This document shows positions 8,089 through 18,300 of a stretch of 64,000 bases of DNA, piece after piece. The stretch is from the NCBI RefSeq assembly GCF_030160295.1, contig NZ_BSOB01000004.1:238030-302029 (forward strand), read 5' to 3'. This stretch comes from Dyella acidisoli (GTDB lineage: Bacteria > Pseudomonadota > Gammaproteobacteria > Xanthomonadales > Rhodanobacteraceae). The notes below the pieces were generated by a model. The model saw nothing but the letters and a program-made list of their open reading frames with translations. It was not told the DNA's origin and made no database searches. The position numbers were made by a program, and so were the translations under genes. How positions within the stretch are numbered: position 1 is the stretch's first letter; each line of letters begins with the position of its first letter.

Positions 8089-11000
8089 ATGCTGAGAATT
8101 GTACGGCTTGCGCTGGAGCGGCCTTATACCTTCGTCGTTCTCGCGCTGCTGATCCTGATCGTCGGACCGTTGGCGGCCTTGCGCACGCCCACGGATATTT
8201 TTCCGGACATCAAGATCCCGGTGATCGCGGTGGTGTGGCAGTACACCGGCCTGCCGCCGGATCAGATGGCAGGACGTATCGCTTCGCCGTTCGAACGCGT
8301 GCTCACTACGACGGTAAACGACGTAGAGCACATCGAGGCCAAGTCGATTGCCGGCTTCGGCATCATCAAGATCTTCTTTCAGCCCGGCGTGAACATCGCC
8401 ACTGCCAACGCGCAGGTGGCCGCGGTGTCGCAGACGATGCTCAAGCAGCTGCCGCCAGGCATCACGCCGCCGTTGATCCTCAACTACAACGCATCGACCG
8501 TGCCGATCGTGCAGCTCGCACTGTCGGGTAAGGGCCTGAGCGAACAGAACCTCGGCGATCTCGGCCTGAATATCCTGCGTCCGCAGTTGGTGTCGGTGCC
8601 GGGCGCGGCGATTCCCTATCCCTACGGTGGCAAGACGCGCCAAGTGCAGATCGACGTGGATTCCGCGGCGCTGCAGGCGCGCGGACTTTCCGCGCAGGAC
8701 GTGGCCAATGCGTTGGCGGCGCAAAACCTGATCATTCCAGTGGGTACGCAGAAGATCGGCACGTTCGAGTACACGCTGAATCTCAACAACGCGCCGTCCG
8801 ACATCAACGAACTGGGCAACCTGCCGATCAAGCAGGTGAACGGCACCACCATCTATATCCGCGATGTGGCGCATGTGCGCGACGGCTCCCCTCCGCAGAC
8901 CAACATCGTGCACGTGGACGGCAATCGCTCGGTGTTGCTCAGTGTGCTCAAAAATGGCTCAGCTTCCACATTGGCGATCGTTGCCGGCATCAAACAACGA
9001 TTGGCCGACAGCAAGGGCCTATTGCCGGACAACCTCAAGGTGGCGCCGATCGGCGATCAATCCTTGTTTGTCCGCGCGGCGATCACCGGCGTGGCGCGCG
9101 AAGGCGTGATTGCCGCCGCGCTCACCAGCCTGATGATCCTGCTGTTCCTGGGCAGCTGGCGCTCCACCGTCATCATTGCGGTGTCGATTCCGCTGGCCAT
9201 TCTCGGCGCGATTGCCATGCTTTCCGCATTCGGCGAAACGCTCAACATCATGACTCTGGGCGGTCTGGCGCTGGCGGTAGGCATCCTGGTGGACGATGCC
9301 ACGGTGACCATCGAGAACATCAACTGGCATCTCGAGCACGGCAAGGATGTGGAGACGGCGATCATCGACGGTGCCAAGCAGATCGTGACGCCGGCCTTCG
9401 TGTCGCTGCTGTGCATCTGCATCGTGTTCGTGCCGATGTTCTTCCTCGACGGCGTGGCGCGTTTCCTGTTCGTGCCGATGGCCGAAGCGGTGATCTTCGC
9501 GATGGTGTGCTCGTTCATCCTTTCGCGCACGTTGGTGCCGACGATGGCGAAGTACTTGCTGAAGCCGCACGCGCCGCATGTCGGTGAGCATGGTCAACAC
9601 GTGACGCCGCCACCGTCGCGCAATCCGCTGGTGCGTTTCCAGCGTGCGTTCGAGGCGCGCTTCGAGCGCATCCGTAGTGTGTACCACGGCATGCTGGAGC
9701 TGGCGTTAGCGCATCGCCGGCCGTTCGTCATGGGCTTCCTGGCGTTCGTGCTGGTGTCGTTTCTGTTGGTGCCGTTCCTGGGCCGCAACTTCTTCCCAGA
9801 CGTGGACGGCGGCCAGATCCTGATGCATGTGCGTGCACAAGTCGGCACGCGCGTGGAAGAAACCTCGAACCTGTTCAACCAGATCGAGAGCACCATCCGC
9901 ACGGTGATTCCGCCGGAGGAAGTGGGCACGGTGGTGGACAACATCGGCCTGTCCAACAGCGGCATCAACACCACGTACAACAACACCGGCCTGGTCGGCG
10001 AGCAGGATGGCGACATCCAGATCGCGCTTAACGAAGGCCATCGACCGACTGCCGAATACATACGCAAGTTGCGCGAACTTCTGCCGCGCAAGTATCCAGG
10101 TGTCACGTTCTCGTTCCCGCCCGCGGACATCGTGAGCCAGATCCTCAACTTTGGTTCGCCCGCGCCGATCGACCTGCAGATTCGCGGACCGAATCTGGCC
10201 GCCAATTTCGCTTATGCGAACAGTCTGCTTGGGCAGATCAAGCGCATTCCCGGTGTAGTGGATGCGCGTATCCAGGAATCGCAAGCCAATCCCGGCTTCG
10301 ATATCAATGTGGATCGCACGCAGGCGCAATTGCTCGGCATCACCGAGCGCGACATCACCAACAGCCTGGTGGTGAACCTTGCAGGCTCCAGCCAGGTGGC
10401 GCCGACGTTCTGGTTGAATCCGGCGAACGGCGTGTCGTATCCGATTGTGATGCAGACACCGCAATACGCACTCGACAGCCTCGCGCAATTGCGCAACCTG
10501 CCGATCAACGGCAGCAACGGACAGGCACAGGTGCTGGGCGGCCTGGTCGCGCTCAAGCGCAACGACACCAACGCGGTGGTGGATCAATACGACATTCAAT
10601 CCGTCGTGCAGATTTACGCTGCCACGCAAGGGCGCGATCTCGGCGCCGTGGCAGCTGACGTGCAGAAGCTGATCGCCGCTACCGCCAGCCAGCAACCCAA
10701 AGCCTCGCACGTGGTGTTGCTGGGTCAGGTGCAAACCATGAACAGCGCGTTCTCGGGTTTGTTGTTCGGCCTGCTGGGCGCGGTGGTGCTGATTTATCTG
10801 TTGATCGTGGTGAACTTCCAATCGTGGAGCGATCCGTTCGTAATCATCACAGCGTTGCCGGCGGCGTTGGCCGGCATCGTGTGGATATTGTTCGCCACGC
10901 ACACACCGCTGTCGGTGCCTGCATTGACCGGCGCGATCATGTGCATGGGCGTGGCGACCGCCAACTCGATTCTGGTGGTGAGCTTCTGCCGCGAGCGCCT

Positions 11001-11286
11001 CGCCGAACACGGCAATGCCGCCGTGGCCGCGCTCGAAGCTGGCTTTACCCGTTTCCGCCCGGTCTGCATGACGGCGCTGGCGATGATCATCGGCATGGCA
11101 CCGATGGCGCTGGGCCTGGGCGAGGGTGGCGAACAGAATGCACCGCTTGGCCGCGCCGTGATCGGCGGCCTGATTTTCGCCACCTGCGCGACGCTGCTGT
11201 TCGTGCCTGTGGTGTTCAGCATCATCCACGCGCGCCATGCGGAAAAAAGCGCAGACGCTTCCGGAGAACCAAGCTATGTCGTCTGA
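8089..11286 (+). CDS. RND multidrug efflux permease (AcrB/MexF-like HAE1)
   Basis: A 1065-residue proton-coupled inner-membrane transporter of standard RND length. It starts with RLALERPYTFVVLALLILIV (TM1), followed by TPTDIFPDIKIPVIAVVWQY. The TM4 proton-relay motif AVGILVDDATVTIEN keeps both Asp residues, and the adjacent ENINWHLEHGKDVETAIIDG fits the family. Two large periplasmic domains precede TM2 and TM8. A GGAG ribosome site lies about 10 nt ahead of the ATG. The adaptor gene overlaps its 3' end by 11 nt and the outer-membrane factor follows, so all three components are translationally coupled. The divergent LysR gene is the likely regulator. The substrate cannot be read from the sequence. 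Confidence 0.92.
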   Translation: MLRIVRLALERPYTFVVLALLILIVGPLAALRTPTDIFPDIKIPVIAVVWQYTGLPPDQMAGRIASPFERVLTTTVNDVEHIEAKSIAGFGIIKIFFQPGVNIATANAQVAAVSQTMLKQLPPGITPPLILNYNASTVPIVQLALSGKGLSEQNLGDLGLNILRPQLVSVPGAAIPYPYGGKTRQVQIDVDSAALQARGLSAQDVANALAAQNLIIPVGTQKIGTFEYTLNLNNAPSDINELGNLPIKQVNGTTIYIRDVAHVRDGSPPQTNIVHVDGNRSVLLSVLKNGSASTLAIVAGIKQRLADSKGLLPDNLKVAPIGDQSLFVRAAITGVAREGVIAAALTSLMILLFLGSWRSTVIIAVSIPLAILGAIAMLSAFGETLNIMTLGGLALAVGILVDDATVTIENINWHLEHGKDVETAIIDGAKQIVTPAFVSLLCICIVFVPMFFLDGVARFLFVPMAEAVIFAMVCSFILSRTLVPTMAKYLLKPHAPHVGEHGQHVTPPPSRNPLVRFQRAFEARFERIRSVYHGMLELALAHRRPFVMGFLAFVLVSFLLVPFLGRNFFPDVDGGQILMHVRAQVGTRVEETSNLFNQIESTIRTVIPPEEVGTVVDNIGLSNSGINTTYNNTGLVGEQDGDIQIALNEGHRPTAEYIRKLRELLPRKYPGVTFSFPPADIVSQILNFGSPAPIDLQIRGPNLAANFAYANSLLGQIKRIPGVVDARIQESQANPGFDINVDRTQAQLLGITERDITNSLVVNLAGSSQVAPTFWLNPANGVSYPIVMQTPQYALDSLAQLRNLPINGSNGQAQVLGGLVALKRNDTNAVVDQYDIQSVVQIYAATQGRDLGAVAADVQKLIAATASQQPKASHVVLLGQVQTMNSAFSGLLFGLLGAVVLIYLLIVVNFQSWSDPFVIITALPAALAGIVWILFATHTPLSVPALTGAIMCMGVATANSILVVSFCRERLAEHGNAAVAALEAGFTRFRPVCMTALAMIIGMAPMALGLGEGGEQNAPLGRAVIGGLIFATCATLLFVPVVFSIIHARHAEKSADASGEPSYVV

Positions 11287-12466
11287 AGCAACGATCCATT
11301 CCTCGCAGAAGCTGTCCAAGAGCGGCTTGCGTCTTGCCGGCATCGTGGTGACGGTCATCCTCGTCGCTGTCGTGGTCATCGGCTTGATCACGCGCGCCAC
11401 ACAGGCAAGCAGCCTGAAAACCTGGACGCAGGAACAGGCCGTTCCCACTGTCAGCGTGGTCGTGCCAGAACCAGGCAAAACGGGTTCCGTGCTGGATCTT
11501 CCTGGTCAGCTGCAGGCCTATACGCGCGCGCCGATCTACGCGCAGGTCAGCGGTTACCTGAAAGAATGGAAGACTGACATCGGCGCACCGGTGAAGGCTG
11601 GCCAGTTGCTCGGTGAAATCTTTACACCGGAACTCGACCAACAGCTGCAGCAGGCACGCGCCGATCTCGCCAGCACCAAGGCGAATGCGGATCTCGCCGG
11701 CGTGACTGCAAAGCGCTGGCAGGCCATGCTGGGCAGTGATTCGGTCGCACAGCAGGACGTTGACCAGCGTACCGCCGATTACACCGCCAAATTGGCGCAG
11801 ATGAAGGCCGCGCAAGCGAATGTCGATCGCCTGGAAGCGGCCAAGGCTTTTGCGCGCATCGTGGCGCCGTTCGATGGCGTGGTGACGGCACGTGATACCG
11901 ACGTCGGCGCGCTGATTAATGCCGGTGGCGGCACGGGTCCGGAATTGTTCGTGGTGTCGGACATCCACAAGCTGCGCGTGTACGTGCAGGTGCCGCAGCG
12001 TTACGGGCCGTCGATCCGGCCTGGCAGCAATGCGGTGCTGATGGTGCCCGAATATCCTGGCCGCGAATTCCATGCGCAGGTTGCCGCGACATCGAACGCG
12101 GTTAACACCACGTCCGGCACGACGCTGGTGCAGTTGCAGGTCGACAACGCCGATAGCCAACTCATGCCGGGCGCCTTTGCACACGTACGCTTCAATCTGC
12201 CGGTGGATACCACCGCGTTGCGCGTGCCGGCCAGCTCGCTGATCTTCGACAACGCCGGCTTGCGTGTCGCCACCGTCGGCGAGGGCGACAAGGTTGCCTT
12301 CAAGAAGGTCAACATTCTTTTCGACTACGGTAAAACAGTCGAGATCGGTTCGGGCCTCAGCGCGGGCGATCGTGTGATCGACAGCCCACCCGACGGCATC
12401 AAGGACGGCGATGCCGTGAAGATCGCCACCGACGACGCAACGGCCAAGCCTCATGAAAAAGCTTGA
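11276..12466 (+). CDS. RND efflux periplasmic adaptor (MexE/AcrA-like)
   Basis: A 396-residue membrane-fusion protein. The ATG at 11276 lies inside the permease 3' end with GGAGA about 7 nt ahead, and is preferred to an earlier in-frame start at 11237. The N terminus has an uncleaved-looking anchor (LAGIVVTVILVAVVVIGLI) without a lipobox Cys. Adaptor domains follow in the usual order: lipoyl half (YAQVSGYLKEWKTDIGAPVK), helical hairpin with many Ala/Gln residues, second lipoyl half (RIVAPFDGVVTARDTDVGAL), beta-barrel and membrane-proximal domain (RVPASSLIFDNAGLRVATV). Its C terminus overlaps the start of the outer-membrane gene by 14 nt. Confidence 0.92.
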   Translation: MSSEATIHSSQKLSKSGLRLAGIVVTVILVAVVVIGLITRATQASSLKTWTQEQAVPTVSVVVPEPGKTGSVLDLPGQLQAYTRAPIYAQVSGYLKEWKTDIGAPVKAGQLLGEIFTPELDQQLQQARADLASTKANADLAGVTAKRWQAMLGSDSVAQQDVDQRTADYTAKLAQMKAAQANVDRLEAAKAFARIVAPFDGVVTARDTDVGALINAGGGTGPELFVVSDIHKLRVYVQVPQRYGPSIRPGSNAVLMVPEYPGREFHAQVAATSNAVNTTSGTTLVQLQVDNADSQLMPGAFAHVRFNLPVDTTALRVPASSLIFDNAGLRVATVGEGDKVAFKKVNILFDYGKTVEIGSGLSAGDRVIDSPPDGIKDGDAVKIATDDATAKPHEKA

Positions 12467-13880
12467 GTCCCTGCTTCCTTTCGCGATCATGCTGGCGCTG
12501 AGCGGATGCTCGCTCGCACCGGCGTATCAGCCGCCGGCTACGCCGCCGGCGCAGGTGTATCGCGACATGGGTCCGTGGGTAGCCGCGCAACCGTCCGATC
12601 AAACGCCGCGCGATAACTGGTGGCATCTCTACAGCGATGCCGATCTGGACGCGCTGCAGACCAAGCTGCTCGCCAACAACGCGGATCTCGCTGCGGCCTT
12701 CGCGCATTACCAGCAAGCGCAGGCGTATGCGATGCAGGCGCATTCGGAGCTGTTTCCGCAGATCGGCCTGGGTGCGACGGGGGTGCGTGAGCGCCAATCC
12801 GATCATGCGCCGCCGCTGCGTAATCCGAGCGCGCCGGCGGACTACAACGTCTACACCATGGGTGCGCAAGCCAGCTACGAGGTCGATTTGTGGGGCCGCG
12901 TGCGCAACACCGTCGAAGCCGGCCGCGACAACGCGCTGGCTGCTGCTGCGGATCTGGCTTCCGCGCAATTGAGCTTGCAGGCGCAACTGGCCGACAACTA
13001 CATGCAATTGCGCGGACTGGATCAGCAGATCGAACTGCTGCAGCAGACCATCCAGGCTTACGAGAAAGCGCTAAAGCTCACGCAGACCCTGCATGCCGGC
13101 GGTATCGTCTCTGGCCTCGACGTTTCGCGCGCGCAGACACAGCTTTCCGATGCGCGCTCGCAATGGTCGCAAGCACTCGCGCAACGCGCCTTGGTGCAGG
13201 ATGCCATCGCCGTGCTGGTTGGCGAGAACGCGGCAAACTTCAGTCTGGCGGCACATGCCGACGCGATGGGGGTGCCGGTGGTTCCGCTTGATGTGCCATC
13301 CACCTTGCTGCAACGGCGCCCCGACGTAGCCGCAGCGGAGCGGCGTGTTGCAGCCGCGAATGCTGGCATCGGCGTTGCGCGCGCGGCATGGTTTCCATCG
13401 CTTACGCTCAACGCGCAGGCTGGTTTCCAAAGCACGGGTTGGGCAAATCTGCTGACCGCCGGCAATCGCATCTGGGCGCTCGGTCCGACGCTCGCCTTCG
13501 ATCTGTTCGATGGCGGTTACCGCAAGGCCACCATCGCCGCGGCGAAAGCCAAGACTGATGAAGCGGGCGCCACGTACCGCGGAGTGGTTTTGACCGCCTT
13601 CCAGCAAGTGCAGGACAACCTGGCTTTGCTCGACCACCTTGGCACCGCCAGCGCCAATCAAAAAGATGCCGCGGATGCCGCGCAGCATGCGCTGGATTTG
13701 TCGATGAGCCAGTACAAGCACGGTGCCGTCAGCTATCTGGATGTCGTGCAGGCGCAAACCACGGCGTTGCAAGAAAAGCGCGGGCTGCTGCAGCTCGATA
13801 CACAACGCCTGCGTGCGAGTGTGCAGCTGATCCGGGCCTTGGGTGGCGGTTGGTCAATAGAGCAGCTCGCTCAAAAGTGA
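12453..13880 (+). CDS. outer-membrane efflux lipoprotein of the RND pump (OprM/NodT-like)
   Basis: A 475-residue TolC-superfamily channel. The signal sequence MKKLESLLPFAIMLALSGC ends in a lipobox LSGC, so Cys19 is lipidated. Family landmarks are NWWHLYSDADLDALQTKLL, the junction VPSTLLQRRPDVAAAERRV, and the second-repeat helix MSQYKHGAVSYLDVVQAQT. The ATG lies within the end of the adaptor gene, indicating coupled translation. This is a second OMF in the window, distinct from that at 1631; both lack a separate tolC-like promoter. REP-like palindromes follow directly at 13891 and may protect the 3' end. Confidence 0.92.
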   Translation: MKKLESLLPFAIMLALSGCSLAPAYQPPATPPAQVYRDMGPWVAAQPSDQTPRDNWWHLYSDADLDALQTKLLANNADLAAAFAHYQQAQAYAMQAHSELFPQIGLGATGVRERQSDHAPPLRNPSAPADYNVYTMGAQASYEVDLWGRVRNTVEAGRDNALAAAADLASAQLSLQAQLADNYMQLRGLDQQIELLQQTIQAYEKALKLTQTLHAGGIVSGLDVSRAQTQLSDARSQWSQALAQRALVQDAIAVLVGENAANFSLAAHADAMGVPVVPLDVPSTLLQRRPDVAAAERRVAAANAGIGVARAAWFPSLTLNAQAGFQSTGWANLLTAGNRIWALGPTLAFDLFDGGYRKATIAAAKAKTDEAGATYRGVVLTAFQQVQDNLALLDHLGTASANQKDAADAAQHALDLSMSQYKHGAVSYLDVVQAQTTALQEKRGLLQLDTQRLRASVQLIRALGGGWSIEQLAQK

Positions 13881-13890
13881 GGCTTAAAAG

Positions 13891-14024
13891 CCCCTCTCCC
13901 TTCGGGAGAGGGGTTGGGGTGAGGGTACGACCAGCGCGCGATGGTAAAGACTTGCAGAAGCCGTCATCATCATCATGCCTCGCCTTAGCTCTTACTCAGC
14001 CCCCTCTCCCAGAGGGAGAAGGGG
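13891..14024. repeat. inverted pair of REP-like palindromes downstream of the RND operon
   Basis: CCCCTCTCCCTTCGGGAGAG followed by GGGTTGGGGTGAGGGTACG (13891-13929) belongs to the same family as 4301-4437. A shorter, degenerate unit in the opposite sense (CCCCCTCTCCCAGAGGGAGA, about 14001-14020) follows. Confidence 0.8.
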
Positions 14025-14070
14025 AATGGCGCGGGGCCATGAAACATCAAGCCATGAGAATGAGCCCGGC

Positions 14071-14250
14071 ATGACCAAGCCCAGCACCGACACAACGATC
14101 AACAAAGACGGCAACACCGACGCCAGCGTACCGCCGGGCGCGATGCATGGCCCTCATCACAACGCGCTGGACATGGCTGAAATCGCGGCGCACGACGAGG
14201 TGCAGCACGAAGATGCGCTGCGTAATTCCTCGTTGCGAGTACCGCGTTGA
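14071..14250 (+). CDS. small hypothetical protein (59 aa), His/Asp-rich
   Basis: The frame from ATG 14071 encodes MTKPSTDTTINKDGNTDAS, a hydrophilic protein with the segment AMHGPHHNALDMAEIAAHDE. No signal peptide, membrane segment or known domain is visible. The frame is open upstream through the REP element, but that part reads as translated repeat, so ATG 14071 is taken as start. The ribosome site is weak. The stop abuts the convergent deacetylase gene. It could be a real small acidic protein of the kind annotated as hypothetical in Xanthomonadales, or it could be chance. Confidence 0.45.
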   Translation: MTKPSTDTTINKDGNTDASVPPGAMHGPHHNALDMAEIAAHDEVQHEDALRNSSLRVPR

Positions 14251-15021
14251 TTAATTGATGGCGCTGTTGTTGCCGGACAGCTGATCGGGCAACACAAACT
14301 GAAATCCACGCTGCTCCAACTGCGTAAGCAGCTCGTCCAACGCAGCGGCCGTGGCAGGTTTTTCGTGCAGCAACAGGATGGACTGATCTTCCGTCTGTTC
14401 TAGGCTCCAGTGAAGAATCTGCTCGGGCTGAGTCATCCAGCTGTCTTCACTGTTGGCATTCCACAGCATCTGCTTCATGCCTGCCGATTGCGCCATCTGG
14501 GCCACGAGCGGTGAAGTCGCGCCGTAGGGTGGACGGAAGTAGTAGGGGCGCCGACCGGTTAGTTCCGCAAGGCGCTGGCTGCATCCGTCGATCTGGTGTT
14601 CAAGCACGGGTTTTGAAGAAACGGTATCTAGCTTGAGGTGATCGTAGCTGTGATTGCCAATCAGGTGGCCCGCACCTTCAAGCTTACCGAGCACGTCCTG
14701 ATTCGCATCGTTGATGTGGCTGCATACAAGAAAGAACATGGCGCGTGCATGATGCTTGCGCAGCGTGGCCATGATCTGCTCATCCACGCCGTAGCCATAC
14801 GGACCATCGTCGAACGTCAGCACTGCGTATTTGCGTCCTGCCAGGAAATCGCTCACCTTGCGCAAGCTCAAGCCGCTGGCCTGCTTCACATTGCCGTCCG
14901 CCTGATCAAGCACGAAACGCGGCTGCGTCATCCCACGCCCGGTCAACAGCATGGCGTACAGGAAGAACGTCAGCAGTATTCCGAAGGTTGCTATATAGCG
15001 GCGGTAAACGTACAGCAGCAT
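14251..15021 (-). CDS. membrane-anchored polysaccharide deacetylase (NodB domain, CE4)
   Basis: From the ATG at 15021 the product is 256 residues. One N-terminal membrane segment (YIATFGILLTFFLYAMLL) comes first, then a NodB domain. CE4 motifs are present: motif 1 AVLTFDDGPYG with the catalytic-base and metal Asp pair, motif 2 GNHSYDH with the two metal-binding His, motif 3 RPPYGA, and a late LLLHEK with the catalytic His. Such enzymes remove N-acetyl groups from peptidoglycan, chitin-like oligomers or capsule; the substrate is not evident. An in-frame extension to 15201 exists but has no signal-like start, so the shorter form is preferred. No operon partner is visible. Confidence 0.82.
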   Translation of the reverse strand: MLLYVYRRYIATFGILLTFFLYAMLLTGRGMTQPRFVLDQADGNVKQASGLSLRKVSDFLAGRKYAVLTFDDGPYGYGVDEQIMATLRKHHARAMFFLVCSHINDANQDVLGKLEGAGHLIGNHSYDHLKLDTVSSKPVLEHQIDGCSQRLAELTGRRPYYFRPPYGATSPLVAQMAQSAGMKQMLWNANSEDSWMTQPEQILHWSLEQTEDQSILLLHEKPATAAALDELLTQLEQRGFQFVLPDQLSGNNSAIN

Positions 15022-15337
15022 GGATGTTCGCTCGTCGAAAGGTTTTCGGGGATCGCTCCGCGTCTGAGTGAATAAGACGTAAGAGACCTGCCAAATCCCT
15101 ACTGCGCCTTTCCGCTTCTCTTGCGCTGTGGGCACGGGGTCTGAAGCATGGGTCATGCCAAGCGCAGTCGGGCTATCCCAAGGGGGCCAAATCCCGGTCA
15201 AGATGGAATGGCTGAGCCAAGAGGAATGTGATCGGGTTCACCTGAGGGGGAGGAAGTTCTAGGCGGAGTGCCTAACTTGCCTGTGGCTTACAGCCGTTCT
15301 TCACTTCCATATGCGGGAAAGTGACCCACAGCGTCCG

Positions 15338-18300
15338 TTAGTGCCCCGCGCCATTCAGGCGCATATCCGCCAGCAGCAGAATCTCCCGCCCGTAGATGTT
15401 GTAGTTCTGGTTGTTGAAGTACGGGTAGGACACATACCCCATGTCACGCGGAGGCATCTTGTTGGCGATGTTGTTGATCAACAGCGAAAAACCAAGATTG
15501 CGCGTGGGCCGATAACTGGCGCTGGCATTGAAGGTGATCCACGGTGACACGTGACCCGCACCGATACCGTTGTTGGCCGCGGCGAAATTGGGTGACGGGC
15601 CGTAGCGATGCCCGTACAGCGTTCCCGTCCAGCGTCCGCCGGGGCTGGTCCAGGTGACGCTGCCGTTCAAGATGCTCTTGAACTCGGTGCTGTATTGCGC
15701 ATTGGCGAGCTGGTTGATCGGCAGCTGGCCGGAAGCGATCTGAAAGTCGTGCTTGAGCACGTCGTTGTAATCAAACTGCACATCGAGCATGCCGAGGTGA
15801 AAGAGCGGAAAGTGATACCGCGCGCTGCCCATGATCGATTTCGTCACCTCGTTGGCGAGGTTTGCGTAATACGTCGTCACGCTGGTGATCGGCCCGTAGG
15901 TGTAGGCGCGGTGTATCTGGTTGAAAGCTGCCTGGCACGCAGCGGAGTGGGGATCGCGCTGGCCAAGCAAGCATTGCGCATCCGTCTGCAGCACGGGATC
16001 AAGAACCTGTTGCACAACTTCGTTCTGAATGGCGATGTGCAGGTAATCCACGCTCAAGTCCAGTCCATCCGCGGGCGACCAGACGGTTCCCAGTGTCCAG
16101 CTTTGTGCAGATGTTGGCTGCAATTTCGGATTCGCCAACGTCGTGCCCTGTACGCCGTACTGATACGCCGTGCCGCACGTAGCGCTGTTCGCGCGCGCGC
16201 ATTGGTAATAGTCGGTGATGGTGGTGTAGTAGTCGGTGGGACCCAAGAAGATGGATGAAAGATCAGGCGCCTTGAACGACGTAGTGTAGTTGCCGCGGAT
16301 CAACCAGCTAGCCAGCGGTCGATATTCCAGACCCGCCTTATACGTGAATTTGCGATTGTTGCTGCCATGATCGAGCGCGTAATAGTCGTAACGCCCCGAC
16401 AGATCCATCGTCAGCACTTTCAGCAGCGGTAGATTCCATTCGAATGCAGTGGCTGCGTGAAAGCGCTTGCCGCCTCCGCCCGTCGCGGCATGATCGTAAA
16501 TGGCACTTTGCGTAAACAGGGGATTGACCGGTTCGTACCATGCCTCGCTGCCGCCTTCCAGCAGTGCGGCGAATCCGGCGTCGCCGCCGGGCAGGGCAAA
16601 CAGCGAGGCATTGCTGAGCGTGGCTCGCGTAGTGTTGATCCAGGTCCGGCTGGATTCGTCCACGCCTTGCGTGAAACTCGCATACTGCGCTGGCGTAAGC
16701 GCCTGAAAGAATGCGCGGTAATTGGGGTTGTATAGATTCAAGCCGGACTGGGGATCCACGCCAAGCACGGGCCCGAGCAGGGTGTTGAAGTACGCATCGA
16801 TCTTCGTCTCGATCGCCAGCGGTTCGATCACCTCCGTGCGATCACCGCTGCGCAGGTAATAGACATCCCAATCCCAGCCCGAATCGCCCCAGCGGCCGTT
16901 GGCGCCGATATCGGCCTGGTAAAGCAGGTCATTCTGTCGATACATCTGGCCCGCTGCACCGCCGGGCATTTCTTCGGGTGCGAAGAATCGTTCCAGAGTC
17001 AGGTAATGACCGGTGCTGGCATCCTCGATCCCGCTATGCGGAAGGTCATCGGAAAACCAGGCGGAAGGGCCGGGGAACCAGCGTTGCTGCTGCGAGTTCA
17101 CCATGGCGTCGCCATAGAACCTCACGTGATCGTTGAGCTGATAGGCAAGTTTCAGCATGCCGTCCACGTTGCGCAGCTGATTGCTGTAGGTGGTGTAGCC
17201 GTTGAGCTTGCTTGCGCCGCAATAGTCACCCGGCGGATTTGGCGCTTTGCTCGTTACCAACACCGTGCTTCCACCAAAAAGCTGCTGTGCACAGCCGTTT
17301 GGCGGAGGGATGTAACCCAACTGATTGCCGTTGAACGTAGCGGCTGTGCCGAAGTCGAGCACAGCAGCCTGAGTGCTGGGCGTACCTCCGTCACTGGCTG
17401 TCAATGGACGTTGATAGCCCCAGATCGCGGACTGGTTGTCGAACTCGATGGCCGCCAGCACGCGCCACTTTCCGAAGTCATGGCCGTAGGCCCCGCTGAG
17501 GCGCTGGCTGGCGCCGCCGCCATCCGAATAACCGCCCGCCTGCACGGTGATTTCGCCGCCCTCCATGTGCGATCGCGTGACGATGTTGATCACGCCACCG
17601 ATCGCCTGCGAGCCGTAGATCGACGATGCGCCGCCGGGCATCACGTCGATATGGTCGATCAGGGCGACAGGCAGATTGGATACGCTGTTGAAATTGATGG
17701 TGCCGTTGTAGAGCCGACCAAAATTGGCGACCGGCTTGCCGTCGAGCAGGATCAGCGTGAACTGTGGGCCCAGCCCGAAGAAGCTCACCGTCTGGGCGCC
17801 CTGCGTGAACGAACCTGCCGCTTGCGGCCCCTGCGTCGAACCTGTCGCCAGTACGGAGTTCTGCAGCACCTCGGCCAGGCTATTGAAGCCGCGCGCGCGG
17901 ATCTCCGCAGCGGTGATGGTGTAGGTTGGCGTGGCGGTCTGGATGTTTGCGTTGCTGATCAGCGAACCGCTGACGGTCACGGCGTTGAGCGTTTGAGGCT
18001 TTTCTTCGATGACCGGTGCGGCGATCGTGGTTGATGACGGGTGAAAAATCGCCGGCGGTTCCAGCACAAACGTGAATGCGTTGACGATTTTCCAGCTCAC
18101 GCCCGTGCCGGCGAGCAGCCGCTGCAAGGCTTCGATCGGTGTGAAGCGTCCGGCCACGCCGCGCGTGGTCTTGCCGTTTACCAGCGCGGGATCGTAGACG
18201 ATCTGGATATCGCCTTGCGCCGCCAACGCATCCAGTGCACTGCGCAGTTCACCGGCAGCCACCGAATAATGGCGTGTCTTGTTCGCCGCTTCGTCCGCCA

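Noticed and set aside
9706..11478. Minus-strand frame of 590 codons opposite the RND permease
   Set aside because: Composition (His, Gln, Arg) and lack of ribosome site mark it as antisense to a well-supported permease.
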